A stretch of DNA of 64,000 nucleotides from DAINPP01 sp963667315 (GTDB lineage Bacteria > Thermotogota > Thermotogae > MWEM01), in NCBI GenBank assembly GCA_963667315.1, contig OY763325.1, positions 2,480,001-2,544,000 of the forward strand, in the 5' to 3' direction. This document shows positions 48,016 to 56,550 of the stretch, piece after piece. How positions within the stretch are numbered: position 1 is the first letter of the stretch; each line of letters starts with the position of its first letter. The notes under the pieces are model-generated. The model was not told the DNA's origin. It saw nothing but the letters and a program-made list of their open reading frames with translations, and searched no databases. A program made the position numbers and the translations under genes.

Positions 48016-48663
48016 ATGCCTGAAAATCAAAAACAAGATGTATTTAGATTACCTCAAGTAGTTGCTGCAATTGAGAAGTTAACTTTCACGACAGATCAGA
48101 TATATAACTGTGAAAGTCAACCTGGAGTCAGATTGAATGTTCTAAGTCTATTGGAACTTTTTGCCTTTGATAATGTTTTAAACTTTATCCATAATCAATT
48201 TTCAGATGAAAATTTAACTGAACATGATATACCTGATTTAAAGAATAGTTTTAATACCCCTACAGAACAAACGAATGTCAATGAATTTTTAGTTAGAGAA
48301 TTTTATACTTCGAAACCACAGGAGAAAAAAAGTCGACTTAAATCTATTTTCACGATTTTAGAGAAATATTTTAAATATGGAGATAGAGGATTTCGAGATA
48401 TAGGTAATTACTATCAGGGAACAGGCTCTACACCGACAACAAGAAGAAAAGCTTTCATTAAAGAATTTGTCGGCTATTTTTATCGAGATATCATGAATAT
48501 GCTTATAGACTTACGCGTAGTAGCAGAACTCTCTGAAAACAAAGAAGTATCAAAAGACTATGTCATCAACATTATTAAAGGCGGAAATAACCAGATAGTT
48601 CAGGGTAACGATATGGATGGTTCAAGTGCTACTCAGAATATCAACTCAACTCAAGATCAATAG
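48016..48663 (+). CDS. Helical protein with C-terminal G-N-Q motif
   Basis: 215 residues, mostly helical, no known family. The C-terminus (about 189-208) carries GGNNQIVQGNDMDGSSATQN, which matches motifs in the proteins at 48970 and 49332. In amyloid-signalling systems such motifs sit at the ends of interacting proteins. Follows the repressor by 15 bases, so may be made in lysogens. ATG after AAAGGA. Confidence 0.65.
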   Translation: MPENQKQDVFRLPQVVAAIEKLTFTTDQIYNCESQPGVRLNVLSLLELFAFDNVLNFIHNQFSDENLTEHDIPDLKNSFNTPTEQTNVNEFLVREFYTSKPQEKKSRLKSIFTILEKYFKYGDRGFRDIGNYYQGTGSTPTTRRKAFIKEFVGYFYRDIMNMLIDLRVVAELSENKEVSKDYVINIIKGGNNQIVQGNDMDGSSATQNINSTQDQ

Positions 48664-48943
48664 TTTTTTGTCTTTTGTTCAGTTTTGCAGATTCAGGAAT
48701 AAATCCGTATTGTTTGCATATAATTTCTATAAGATCAAAATAATCATCAGTTGATTCAATTTGATCAATCATAGAATTAGTAGTTCCAGTTTCTTTCACA
48801 AGCGGAAGAGACAACTTGATCTTTAAAGGCACTTCCTTTAGTATGTCAAATTCAGGCAACTCTTGAATTCGCCGGACAAGGCTATTAATGTTTTTAACAA
48901 GATCCATTTCATCGTTTCTTATTTCGTGGTTTCTCAGTTTCAT
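48641..48943 (-). CDS. Hypothetical protein opposite the motif genes
   Basis: 100 residues, MKLRNHEIRNDEMDLVKNIN, ATG after TGGAGGTAA. Its end overlaps the end of the 48016 gene by 23 bases; its start faces the 48970 gene across 26 bases. Could regulate or neutralise its neighbours. Unknown. Confidence 0.5.
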   Translation of the reverse strand: MKLRNHEIRNDEMDLVKNINSLVRRIQELPEFDILKEVPLKIKLSLPLVKETGTTNSMIDQIESTDDYFDLIEIICKQYGFIPESAKLNKRQKTIDLELS

Positions 48944-48969
48944 AATTTACCTCCAGGAGTGTGATATAA

Positions 48970-49314
48970 ATGGGAAAGTATACTCATGTTTCAGGCAACA
49001 ATAACCAAATTATAAGTGGTAATATCATAAAAGATTCTCCTATAACTCAAAACAATACTACAAATGATAAAAAAAAGGAAGCTTTAGATTTGTTAAAAGA
49101 AGCGCTATCCAAACTTGATGAAATCAAGGATGAAGATAAAAAAGCTCTTGCAAAGATATACCTAAAACAAACTATCAAAGATGTAGATTCCGCTAATATA
49201 GATAAAGAAGATATCGAAGAACGTCGATCTTTTTTTGAGAAGTTAAAACCACACGGATTCAAAATAGTTGGACTTGCCTTAAGCGCTATCGAAGTAATAC
49301 AGAATTTCTTTTGA
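48970..49314 (+). CDS. Small helical protein with N-terminal G-N-Q motif
   Basis: 114 residues. Residues 9-28 are GNNNQIISGNIIKDSPITQN. A charged helical part follows (about 30-95), then a hydrophobic end FKIVGLALSAIEVIQNFF. An effector with a membrane-active end triggered through the motif is one reading; it is not established. ATG after AGGAGTG. Confidence 0.65.
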   Translation: MGKYTHVSGNNNQIISGNIIKDSPITQNNTTNDKKKEALDLLKEALSKLDEIKDEDKKALAKIYLKQTIKDVDSANIDKEDIEERRSFFEKLKPHGFKIVGLALSAIEVIQNFF

Positions 49315-49331
49315 TTATATGGATCTGAATT

Positions 49332-50471
49332 ATGATTGACAAGAAAAACGAGCAATGTTTGAATTTAGCGCAAATAAAAGCAGCAATAAAGAAGTTCGAC
49401 AATCTAACGAAACAAATAAAAGAATCTCAGACATTCGAAGGTATAGACAAGAAATATTCGGATTTTTTGAAATTCTTTGAAACAGATATTATAGCAAAAA
49501 GAGTTATAGATGGATTAGATCCAGAAACAAAAAAAGATTATGTCAAACTTTTATCACAAAAAAGTATTACCTACAAAATAGCGTTAATAAATCAACCTGG
49601 AAATAATTTTAAACTTTACTTCGATAGTGAATTATCGAGCTTTTGCACTAGAATAAAAAATATTTTTTTCGACCTTGAATCTATAGCGGAATCTCAAGAC
49701 CACATTTCTTCACAACAAGTTAATGTGTGCGGTGATGGGAATCAAGTTATAGTTGGTAATAAAATTAATGAGTCACCTATAGATCATAAAACTGACGTTA
49801 AAAAAGAAGAACCCGTTCTTACCCTTGAACATTTATCAATACCATATACAAGAAACGATTCAGGAATTGTAGCCTTTGAATCAAAAAACCATTCAATAAA
49901 GTTAGTGAATATAGGAAAAGATTATGCAAAAGATATTCGCGTTAACTATTTTGATGAAAATTCTAAAAACAAGAGTAATTACGAAGATATTTTGCATCAA
50001 GCGTTTCTAAAAAGCAACTTATCTTCAGCACCTAGTTCATTTTATAATATAGAACTAATTTCCAAGGAATTGTTAAGGTGCAATATTCAAGAATGTTTAA
50101 ATAAAAGAGATTCATACACCGGGCCAAAAGAAATGCAAATAAATGATTTTTATAATCCGGTCTTCATAATAATCAATTATTCCAACCGAGATGATCAACA
50201 AAAAGTTGTATATTTTTATACTTCATGCATTTTGAATTTAATTAAATCTGAAATTGAATTAATTTTTGAAATGATGACTTTTGAAGGTTTTTTTCATTCA
50301 ATTCAGGAAAGGGATTTATCTGCTCTACCAAAACAACATATGTCTAAAATATCACAGTTGTATTTTCATATATATTTAGCAATTAAGCACTTCGAAAAAG
50401 ATGAAAATTCAAATAAATTTCTATCTTTATCACGGGAGATTCTTGACAAAAAGAGTAAAATCCAAGAATAG
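49332..50471 (+). CDS. Protein with central G-N-Q motif and beta-sandwich-like end
   Basis: 379 residues. Helical first part (1-130), motif GDGNQVIVGNKINESPID at 134-151, then a beta-rich half with KLVNIGKDYAKDIRVNYF, a pattern also in the proteins at 50578 and 51660. Ends in helices. No family recognised. Weak ribosome site. Confidence 0.62.
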   Translation: MIDKKNEQCLNLAQIKAAIKKFDNLTKQIKESQTFEGIDKKYSDFLKFFETDIIAKRVIDGLDPETKKDYVKLLSQKSITYKIALINQPGNNFKLYFDSELSSFCTRIKNIFFDLESIAESQDHISSQQVNVCGDGNQVIVGNKINESPIDHKTDVKKEEPVLTLEHLSIPYTRNDSGIVAFESKNHSIKLVNIGKDYAKDIRVNYFDENSKNKSNYEDILHQAFLKSNLSSAPSSFYNIELISKELLRCNIQECLNKRDSYTGPKEMQINDFYNPVFIIINYSNRDDQQKVVYFYTSCILNLIKSEIELIFEMMTFEGFFHSIQERDLSALPKQHMSKISQLYFHIYLAIKHFEKDENSNKFLSLSREILDKKSKIQE

Positions 50472-50493
50472 TAGTCGTTTTAGCTAACAAAAA

Positions 50494-50577
50494 TCTCGTT
50501 AACACAACCCCTCTCTAAAAATGATAAAATGAAGATAACTATGAGTGTCTTTTGTTTTTCACAAAGGGGTGAGATTG
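50494..50577 (+). promoter_or_regulatory. Promoter module A
   Basis: CTCGTTAACACAACCCCTCT...extended -10 TGATAAAAT, then a leader. Matches modules B and C closely in the first half; the leader has diverged. Confidence 0.65.
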
Positions 50578-51531
50578 TTGAAGAAACTGAGTAATTATAA
50601 ATTTCTTTTTCTGTTCACTTTAGCTACTTTATTTATCTCTATTTTTTTCTTGACAACTTTTTACTGGGCGATAAGCTCTGTAAATATCTTTCAAATCATA
50701 CTTTTCGGTTTTTTCGATATCATAAATTGGTGTAATCAAAATACAGGTTTTGCAACCATTCTACTCACCAGTGTAACCGCTTTTTTCCTCATCAAAACTT
50801 CTTTGGATACTAATAAAGAAATAAAAATTTTAACTAAAACTTATGAATTGAATAATTCCTCAAAAATCAAAATAAGTTCAAAGAAAGAACAACAAAATTC
50901 TGAAGAACTGGTTTTAGAAGTTCACAATCATGGAAATTACAGTGCTGAAAATGTGCATGTTTTAATTGTTGATTCTTTTATTAAAAACAATAAAAAAATT
51001 TTCGAAAAAGTAGATATTAATACTAAAAATATCCCGAAAATTTTAAATCATCACAGTAAATTTGACTTACATATACCAGCTCTATCTATCCCAACATTAG
51101 AAGTAATGCATAATTCTTATTCTTCAATACTTTCCGATAATGAGAATGATTTAAAGACCATAGATACTTTGAAGACAAAGATCGAAAGAGTCAACAAATT
51201 AGTTTTAGACTCAGAAGATGATGTTAATCCCATTGATAATTTTGATGAAAAATTTGGGGAAATTATCAAAAAACTAAATAAAAGACTGGATGACTTAAAG
51301 GGGTTTCCAGTTAAAAAACATGACATATTCTTATTTCTGATATTTTCTGACCCAATTGAACCATATGGCAATATTCTCTATTATGTATATTTTTCTTATG
51401 ATATAACCAAAAATTCCATCTCGAACATTTCATTATTTAAATTAAACAAAAAGTTGGTGTTTGATGAATTCCCTCAGTTAGGAGCACTTTATCTGGAGTT
51501 TACAGATAAAGTTTGTGATCAAATTAATTGA
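50578..51531 (+). CDS. Membrane-anchored protein, cassette A
   Basis: 317 residues. TTG chosen after GGGGTGAG. Two membrane segments (about 8-32 and 40-75), then a soluble part with LEVHNHGNYSAENVHVLIV (beta-sandwich-like) and a coiled coil. Probably faces the cytoplasm. No family recognised. A copy of the D repeat follows the stop. Confidence 0.62.
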   Translation: MKKLSNYKFLFLFTLATLFISIFFLTTFYWAISSVNIFQIILFGFFDIINWCNQNTGFATILLTSVTAFFLIKTSLDTNKEIKILTKTYELNNSSKIKISSKKEQQNSEELVLEVHNHGNYSAENVHVLIVDSFIKNNKKIFEKVDINTKNIPKILNHHSKFDLHIPALSIPTLEVMHNSYSSILSDNENDLKTIDTLKTKIERVNKLVLDSEDDVNPIDNFDEKFGEIIKKLNKRLDDLKGFPVKKHDIFLFLIFSDPIEPYGNILYYVYFSYDITKNSISNISLFKLNKKLVFDEFPQLGALYLEFTDKVCDQIN

Positions 51532-51580
51532 AAAAATATTAACTTGTAAACCCCCACATGAGCCAAAACTCACGCTTGGA

Positions 51581-51659
51581 AACTCGTTAACACAAACATT
51601 CTCCAATTCTGATAAAATAAAGATACGTTTAAGTTTCTTTGTCTTGTCGGAGGTGGGGG
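51581..51659 (+). promoter_or_regulatory. Promoter module B
   Basis: ACTCGTTAACACAA..., TGATAAAAT, AAAGATACGTTTAAGTTTC, CTTGTCGGAGGTGGGGG up to the ATG. Almost identical to module C from the -10 onward. Confidence 0.72.
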
Positions 51660-52529
51660 ATGTTTAAAGATATATGGAAATTACTTGCTTTAATCTTTGG
51701 TTCTATGATGGTAGTTCTTCTCGGGATTCTCATTATTTCAGAATTTGAAGTGAATATTATCAATGGTACATCGCAGACATTGTTCGAGAGGCATGCTGGT
51801 TTTTGGTCTTTCATCCTTTCGGTGGTTTCTATAGCTATTGCGGTTATAACTGCTTGGTTTCTTTGGAAGAGTTCGGAACAAACACAGGAACAATTGAGTC
51901 AACAGAAAAAAGAATATGAAAAAAGCTATGAACCATACCTTTATCCGTTGCCTATTCCTCAATATGATTTTTCTTTCGTTGATAACCATCTATTTTTTGA
52001 AACAATACCAATGTTTGAATTCTTAAATTACGGAGAAACCGCAATAAATAGTATTACTCACTTTAATGCAATTAATTATGAAATGTATCCTGAATGGAGC
52101 AAAAAAGTTTTCGACGAAAGAAATCACCTTAAAGTAAAAAAAGAAACTCTTAATCTATATGTTGAAAGTAACGAACATTTTTCTCTTTTCAAAAGAAATC
52201 ATAGTTATGAACCAATAACACATGCTTTATCAAATGGATTGAAAACCAAAGTGTTTATCCCTCCAGAATATTTCTCCTTTTATCTTTTTAGATCAATAGA
52301 ACTAACAAAAGAAGCGAAGGAAACAAATACCGATTTTATAGAATTAGTTAAAAATAATATAAATGACTTCCAGATGGAAGTTGAACTATCATTCGAATCC
52401 CGAATAGGCACAAAGTACAACAAAAGTTATTGTTTCCAGATTTTTCCAATATATACAGCTAAAAATGATAAAGGTTATTGGCAAGGTAAATTTGTTATAG
52501 AATTATTGAAGGTGAGTGAGGATAAATGA
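51660..52529 (+). CDS. Membrane-anchored protein, cassette B first gene
   Basis: 289 residues. Start ATG after GGAGGTGGGGG. Membrane segments at about 8-28 and 42-65, then a soluble beta-rich domain with MFEFLNYGETAINSITHF. No enzyme motif. Stop overlaps the next gene (ATGA), so the two are made together. Confidence 0.65.
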   Translation: MFKDIWKLLALIFGSMMVVLLGILIISEFEVNIINGTSQTLFERHAGFWSFILSVVSIAIAVITAWFLWKSSEQTQEQLSQQKKEYEKSYEPYLYPLPIPQYDFSFVDNHLFFETIPMFEFLNYGETAINSITHFNAINYEMYPEWSKKVFDERNHLKVKKETLNLYVESNEHFSLFKRNHSYEPITHALSNGLKTKVFIPPEYFSFYLFRSIELTKEAKETNTDFIELVKNNINDFQMEVELSFESRIGTKYNKSYCFQIFPIYTAKNDKGYWQGKFVIELLKVSEDK

Positions 52530-53665
52530 AAACCCTCCTACTCCCCCTCATCCTCCTGGTATCACTTGTGGTGTTCGCAAACCCAGCGACTCCCACCGGA
52601 ATAACTACAGATACAACCGTCTCAGATCTCGTCGTGAGACTTGATTCTCTTGAGGAACAGGTTCATAGTCTTCAGAGTGAGAAAGAAGCTCTTAAAATCG
52701 AGCTGAGTGAGGTGCAGGGTGATGTTTCTGAGAGTAGGTCTTTGGATGCTTCAACCGTTGAGTCAATAAAGAATATCCCAGTTGTATTGACCGAAATCCA
52801 AAGAGAAGCTACTCATATTTCAACTACTATCGAAAGTTTGAATGAATTTTCTGCTCAGAAAGATCTTCCAGCAATTGCTATCAATTGGATTCAAGTGATT
52901 ATAAACAGTAGTTTAGTTATCGTGACTTTAGTAAGTGTTTTATGGTCAATAAATCAAGGAAAAAAACAATCTGAAGAAAACAAGAAACTTCTTGATCAAA
53001 ACGCAACACAACTTGATATGCTCAAAAGGCAACTAAATCAAAACGATGAGCAATTGAAACTGGATAGAGAGAAACTCGATGATTCTGTTTTCACTATCAC
53101 TAATATTTTACAAAGATCCGAGAAACATAATGTAAACTATATAAAATTCCTCAATGATTATATTCGCATAAATTTCAATTTTTTGTTTTCAATATCATCT
53201 AGCGAAAAAAAAATTATTAAAACAGTGAACGTTAAAGTCAATTTCTATGATTTTGAAAGAACTTTTTTTTACCCTTTACTTTACACCGAAAGTAATGATA
53301 TAAATGTGGGTTTTCATATGCGTTGCGATAATAAACACAACATTGAATTAAGAACCAAACTTCTAAGTAAATTAGTCGTTAAAGAATCCGAAGGAGAAGA
53401 TTTGTTGTGGGGGATTTCTGATAATCTTTTTATAGATTATCCCTTAGAACTCACTATAACCTACAAGGACAAAAAAGATCATGAATACAAATTGATTTTA
53501 AAGTATGATATTTCTCCCTTGGACAGTGCAAATTTATCTCGTGGTTTTTGGACTGCTCCGCTATTATTGGAGAATTATTACTTTACTCTGGAACAAGATG
53601 GAGAAACCATAATTAAAAACCCTTTTAACGACAAAAATAGTGCTCTTCGTATGATGGAAAAATAA
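52526..53665 (+). CDS. Membrane-anchored coiled-coil protein, cassette B second gene
   Basis: 379 residues. Signal sequence MKTLLLPLILLVSLVVFA, coiled coil (about 33-75), membrane segment near 125-145, second coiled coil, then a beta-rich C-terminal domain (YPLELTITYKDKKDHEY). An outer coil joined through the membrane to a cytoplasmic domain suggests a sensor or partner of the first gene. A relic of a second copy is at 55328. Confidence 0.62.
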   Translation: MKTLLLPLILLVSLVVFANPATPTGITTDTTVSDLVVRLDSLEEQVHSLQSEKEALKIELSEVQGDVSESRSLDASTVESIKNIPVVLTEIQREATHISTTIESLNEFSAQKDLPAIAINWIQVIINSSLVIVTLVSVLWSINQGKKQSEENKKLLDQNATQLDMLKRQLNQNDEQLKLDREKLDDSVFTITNILQRSEKHNVNYIKFLNDYIRINFNFLFSISSSEKKIIKTVNVKVNFYDFERTFFYPLLYTESNDINVGFHMRCDNKHNIELRTKLLSKLVVKESEGEDLLWGISDNLFIDYPLELTITYKDKKDHEYKLILKYDISPLDSANLSRGFWTAPLLLENYYFTLEQDGETIIKNPFNDKNSALRMMEK

Positions 53666-53709
53666 ATATTAACTTGTCAAAGACCCCTTCCCGAAAGGGA
53701 CTCAAACCT
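53658..53709 (+). repeat. D repeat, copy 2
   Basis: AAATATTAACTTGTCAAAGA, six variable bases, then CCC-GAAA-GGG and CTCAAACCT. Nearly identical to 56217-56268; a shorter form is at 51531-51553. Each copy follows a cassette; the small hairpin may stop transcription. Confidence 0.65.
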
Positions 53710-53753
53710 CACGAGAACTTGTCTCATGAAGCTTCAATCTCGTCTCCTGTTTC

Positions 53754-53978
53754 TTACTTTCTTGAGCTATACTCTTTCTGTGGCTCAATTTCATATGGAA
53801 ACAAATCATCAATCGTTGTATTAAGAGCGTTTGCGAGTTTACGTGCGATGGTTATAGTAGGAGTGGTTTTTTCATTTTCTATAAAAGAAATATGCGTTAT
53901 TGATACCCCTGATAATTCTGATAACCGGCGTACAGAAAATTCTTGGTTATTTCTGATTATTTTTAAATTGTTCTTCAT
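53754..53978 (-). CDS. XRE regulator, second switch
   Basis: 74 residues. HTH: NNQEFSVRRLSELSGVSITHISFIENEK. ATG after AGAGGTG. Divergent from the regulator at 54118, like a Cro. Confidence 0.78.
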   Translation of the reverse strand: MKNNLKIIRNNQEFSVRRLSELSGVSITHISFIENEKTTPTITIARKLANALNTTIDDLFPYEIEPQKEYSSRK

Positions 53979-54077
53979 TTAAAACACCTCTTATCAGTTA
54001 TCGTTTTATATATAAATTTTACTACTGTTCTAAATATAAAACAATAAACTATAAATTAAATTTTATTTACAAAACGT

Positions 54078-54107
54078 TTGACATATAAAAGGGTGATTTG
54101 ATATGAT
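54078..54107 (+). promoter_or_regulatory. Promoter of the second switch
   Basis: TTGACA, 18 bases, TATGAT. It would put the RNA start near 54114, again almost at the gene's ATG (54118). Confidence 0.6.
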
Positions 54108-54117
54108 TGTTCTGATT

Positions 54118-54462
54118 ATGAAAATGAAGCTCGCCGAAAGGCTGAAACATACAAGAGAAGTGAATAAAATTTCAATGAGAAAACTAGCTGAAGATGTTGG
54201 TGTTTCTGTTTCAAACATCTCTTTCTACGAATCAGGAAAGAGCGTTCCTTCTGCCGAGGTCGTCTTCAACATAGCAAAATATTTTAATATCACTTCTGAT
54301 TATTTACTTGGACTGTCAGATGAACCACACGGTAGTTTTCCAAGTGGTCTGGAAGAAAAACTTGAAAGAACATCTACGCTTGAATCAGAAAATTCGATTC
54401 TCTACGAGAAAATTGATCAAATCCAGAAATTACTTGATGGTATAAATAAAGATAGAATTTAA
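54118..54462 (+). CDS. XRE repressor-like protein, second switch
   Basis: 114 residues if started at 54118 (leaderless); ATG at 54103 with GGTGATT is an alternative. HTH: ISMRKLAEDVGVSVSNISFYESGKSVPSA, then SDYLLGLSDEP as in the main repressor, and a coiled coil. No peptidase domain. Placed just before module C, so it may control the cassettes. Confidence 0.72.
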   Translation: MKMKLAERLKHTREVNKISMRKLAEDVGVSVSNISFYESGKSVPSAEVVFNIAKYFNITSDYLLGLSDEPHGSFPSGLEEKLERTSTLESENSILYEKIDQIQKLLDGINKDRI

Positions 54463-54467
54463 TTTCA

Positions 54468-54551
54468 AACTCGTTAACACAACCCCTCCCTAAAAATGAT
54501 AAAATAAAGATACGTTTAAGTTTCTTTGTCTTGTCGGAGGTGGGGGATGGT
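54468..54551 (+). promoter_or_regulatory. Promoter module C
   Basis: ACTCGTTAACACAACCCCTC, extended -10 TGATAAAAT, the same leader and GGAGGTGGGGG as module B. The near identity to B suggests recent copying. Confidence 0.72.
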
Positions 54552-55331
54552 ATGGAAAAATTCTTCCGTTTATTTGCATCGTTCATAATAATCATCGGAA
54601 TAGTTGGTGCTGTCTTATTACTTCGTGATTTGATAAAGCCGAGTGATGTTCTTGCTTTATCAGCGACTCTTGTGACGGCTCTTTTCCTTTGGTTGCAGTT
54701 TAGACAAACACAAAAGAAAATTGGAAATTCCCTACTAAATCTTATAGATATGAGAATTGACAGGGATAAATCATATATTTCATTTAAATATGATTCAAAT
54801 GTACAAGATATAATCCATTTTGATATTAAGATATACTATATTTTAAAAAACAAGATGAAAGACCATTTAAAAGATATTTATATTGATTCGCTTTATAAGA
54901 ACAGTATAATTCAAGATGGTATAAAAAGTGAAGATTATTATCCTGTAATAATGCCAGAAGATGTGAGACGCTATCGATTCGGAACTATGATTTTACAACA
55001 TACTGATCACGAAACATTCGATATATTGTCAAAGTATTTTGACAAGAAATCAGATGACATAGAATTACTTTTCATATGTACAAAAAAGTTTCTTTCGAAG
55101 CCAATACATTTAAACCTACAATATAAAGATATTCTCAACAGAAAATATATTCTAAAATCCCAATATAAATTAATTCTTAGTAAATCAAACATATCCAAAA
55201 GGAATCAATCCGGTATATCAGAAATAACAATTGAAAATATAGAATCCAAATATACAGAATTTTTCTTAAGCATAGACGGAAAAGAAATAATTAACTCAAA
55301 AGAAATAAATTTACAAGGAAACGCGGAATGA
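54552..55331 (+). CDS. Membrane-anchored protein, cassette C first gene
   Basis: 259 residues. Two membrane segments (about 6-27 and 34-50), then a soluble beta-rich domain. No clear similarity to cassette A or B proteins apart from topology and promoter, so the cassettes carry different payloads. Stop overlaps the following relic as in cassette B. Confidence 0.62.
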   Translation: MEKFFRLFASFIIIIGIVGAVLLLRDLIKPSDVLALSATLVTALFLWLQFRQTQKKIGNSLLNLIDMRIDRDKSYISFKYDSNVQDIIHFDIKIYYILKNKMKDHLKDIYIDSLYKNSIIQDGIKSEDYYPVIMPEDVRRYRFGTMILQHTDHETFDILSKYFDKKSDDIELLFICTKKFLSKPIHLNLQYKDILNRKYILKSQYKLILSKSNISKRNQSGISEITIENIESKYTEFFLSIDGKEIINSKEINLQGNAE

Positions 55332-55450
55332 AAACATTCCTACTCCCCCTCATCCTCCTGGTATCCTTAGTGGTGTTTGAAGAACCAAGAAAACAAAACC
55401 TGTACCAACGCGCCAACGATGATACAGGTATTTCTGAGACTATCCGCTGA
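55328..55450 (+). pseudogene. Relic of a second cassette gene
   Basis: MKTFLLPLILLVSLVVF matches the start of the 52526 protein almost exactly, and the DNA matches too. After that the frame turns into unrelated residues and stops at 40 codons. hicBA begins just after, suggesting replacement of the rest. Confidence 0.75.
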
Positions 55451-55477
55451 ATAGTATCTCTTGTAAAGCATATATCA

Positions 55478-55897
55478 TTAACTTTCATCCTCACCCAAAT
55501 AATCCTCAAGAGCCTCTCTCAAAACCTTCGAGAAGTTCACGCAAACCTTCTCAGCCCTTGCAGCCAAACCCGATGGAAGCGTTAAAGTCTTCTTGACAAA
55601 CACCTCTCTGATATCCGCTCTTGCTTCTGGCATGAAAACATCAATCAGGCAAGGTATTTGATTCACTTCTGTCTCAATATCTTCGATTTTTGAAGGTTCT
55701 GGAATAGGTTTTCCGTGATCTTCAAGATACGAAAGATGAAGCCCCAGAACGCTTCGAGCCATTCTGATACCTTCCTGATCTGTGTCAGCACATGTGAAAC
55801 ACTCTGGTAGGTCAGGGAATGTTATATTGATTCCATCTTCTGCGTGCTCAAAAACCGCGATATAGGCATACCATTTCTTTGTTTGTTTATTACCCAA
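55478..55897 (-). CDS. hicB: HicB-family antitoxin
   Basis: 139 residues. TTG after GGAGGTG. N-terminal HicB fold: YAYIAVFEHAEDGINITFPDLPECFTCADTDQE; C-terminal ribbon-helix-helix-like DNA-binding part (TLTLPSGLAARAEKVCVNFSKVLREALEDYL). Neutralises HicA and represses the operon. Confidence 0.88.
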   Translation of the reverse strand: MGNKQTKKWYAYIAVFEHAEDGINITFPDLPECFTCADTDQEGIRMARSVLGLHLSYLEDHGKPIPEPSKIEDIETEVNQIPCLIDVFMPEARADIREVFVKKTLTLPSGLAARAEKVCVNFSKVLREALEDYLGEDES

Positions 55898-55939
55898 AAT
55901 ACACACCTCCAAATATTTTTGAAAGGGGGCTCAGACCCC

Positions 55940-56137
55940 TCATTTAAGAGTGATCTGAGCAAGTCTCATGATGTTCTTAAAGGTTCCGATTGGAAGGTCT
56001 TTCTTCGGATGTGGGACTGGTACACTGTTCGGTTTCGTCGGATGAACAAAAATGTGATGGTCTCCGTTGATTCTTTCAAGTTCCCATCCGTCCTTTCTCA
56101 GAATCTTAATCGCTTCTCTCGAAGAATAACTTTTCAT
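55940..56137 (-). CDS. hicA: HicA-family toxin
   Basis: 65 residues. ATG at 56137 after AAGGGGGAAG. SSREAIKILRKDGWELERINGDHHIFVHP has the active-site His of HicA mRNA interferases. First gene of the operon, followed by hicB. Confidence 0.9.
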   Translation of the reverse strand: MKSYSSREAIKILRKDGWELERINGDHHIFVHPTKPNSVPVPHPKKDLPIGTFKNIMRLAQITLK

Positions 56138-56158
56138 CATCTTCCCCCTTTCACATAT

Positions 56159-56187
56159 ATTATAACACGTATTACGACACGTGTCAA
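56159..56187 (-). promoter_or_regulatory. hicAB promoter and operator
   Basis: TTGACA, 17 bases, TATAAT on the minus strand, all consensus. GACACGTGTC is a perfect palindrome overlapping the -35, a likely HicB site. Confidence 0.8.
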
Positions 56188-56216
56188 GTGTATAATGTGA
56201 AATGTTTATGGTAATA

Positions 56217-56268
56217 AAAAATAAATATTCACTTGTCAAAGAACAAATCCCGAAAGGGACTCAAACCT
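56217..56268 (+). repeat. D repeat, copy 3
   Basis: Matches 53658-53709 except for the base after AAATATT, six bases before the hairpin and ends. Followed by a GAGGGT...ACCCTC hairpin and TTCAGTCTCATC, similar to TTCAATCTCGTC after copy 2. Confidence 0.65.
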
Positions 56269-56309
56269 TGAGGGTCTATGGCAACCCTCAAAGATTCAGT
56301 CTCATCATG

Positions 56310-56534
56310 TCATTTTTGAAAGGAAGAAAGTTCGTCGTCTGAGTGCGTCGGTGGTTGTGGTGTATAATTTTTCAGCTGACTAAGTCTCACGAAAAGTGAG
56401 TCCAGTTTGTTTTCATCAAATGATCTGAAATGATTGATCTGTTGATCCGGTTCTATGTTCAGGAAATTTATAATTTCATTTATAGCCTTGTATTTATATC
56501 CATGTTTTTTTGCGTATTTTGGTAGTGTTATCAT
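56310..56534 (-). CDS. Small HTH-like protein, third switch
   Basis: 74 residues. MITLPKYAKKHGYKYKAINE looks like a short HTH start. ATG after TAGGAG. Divergent from the double-HTH repressor across TATACG repeats, so probably Cro-like. Confidence 0.5.
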   Translation of the reverse strand: MITLPKYAKKHGYKYKAINEIINFLNIEPDQQINHFRSFDENKLDSLFVRLSQLKNYTPQPPTHSDDELSSFQK

Positions 56535-56550
56535 AACCATCAACTCCTAT

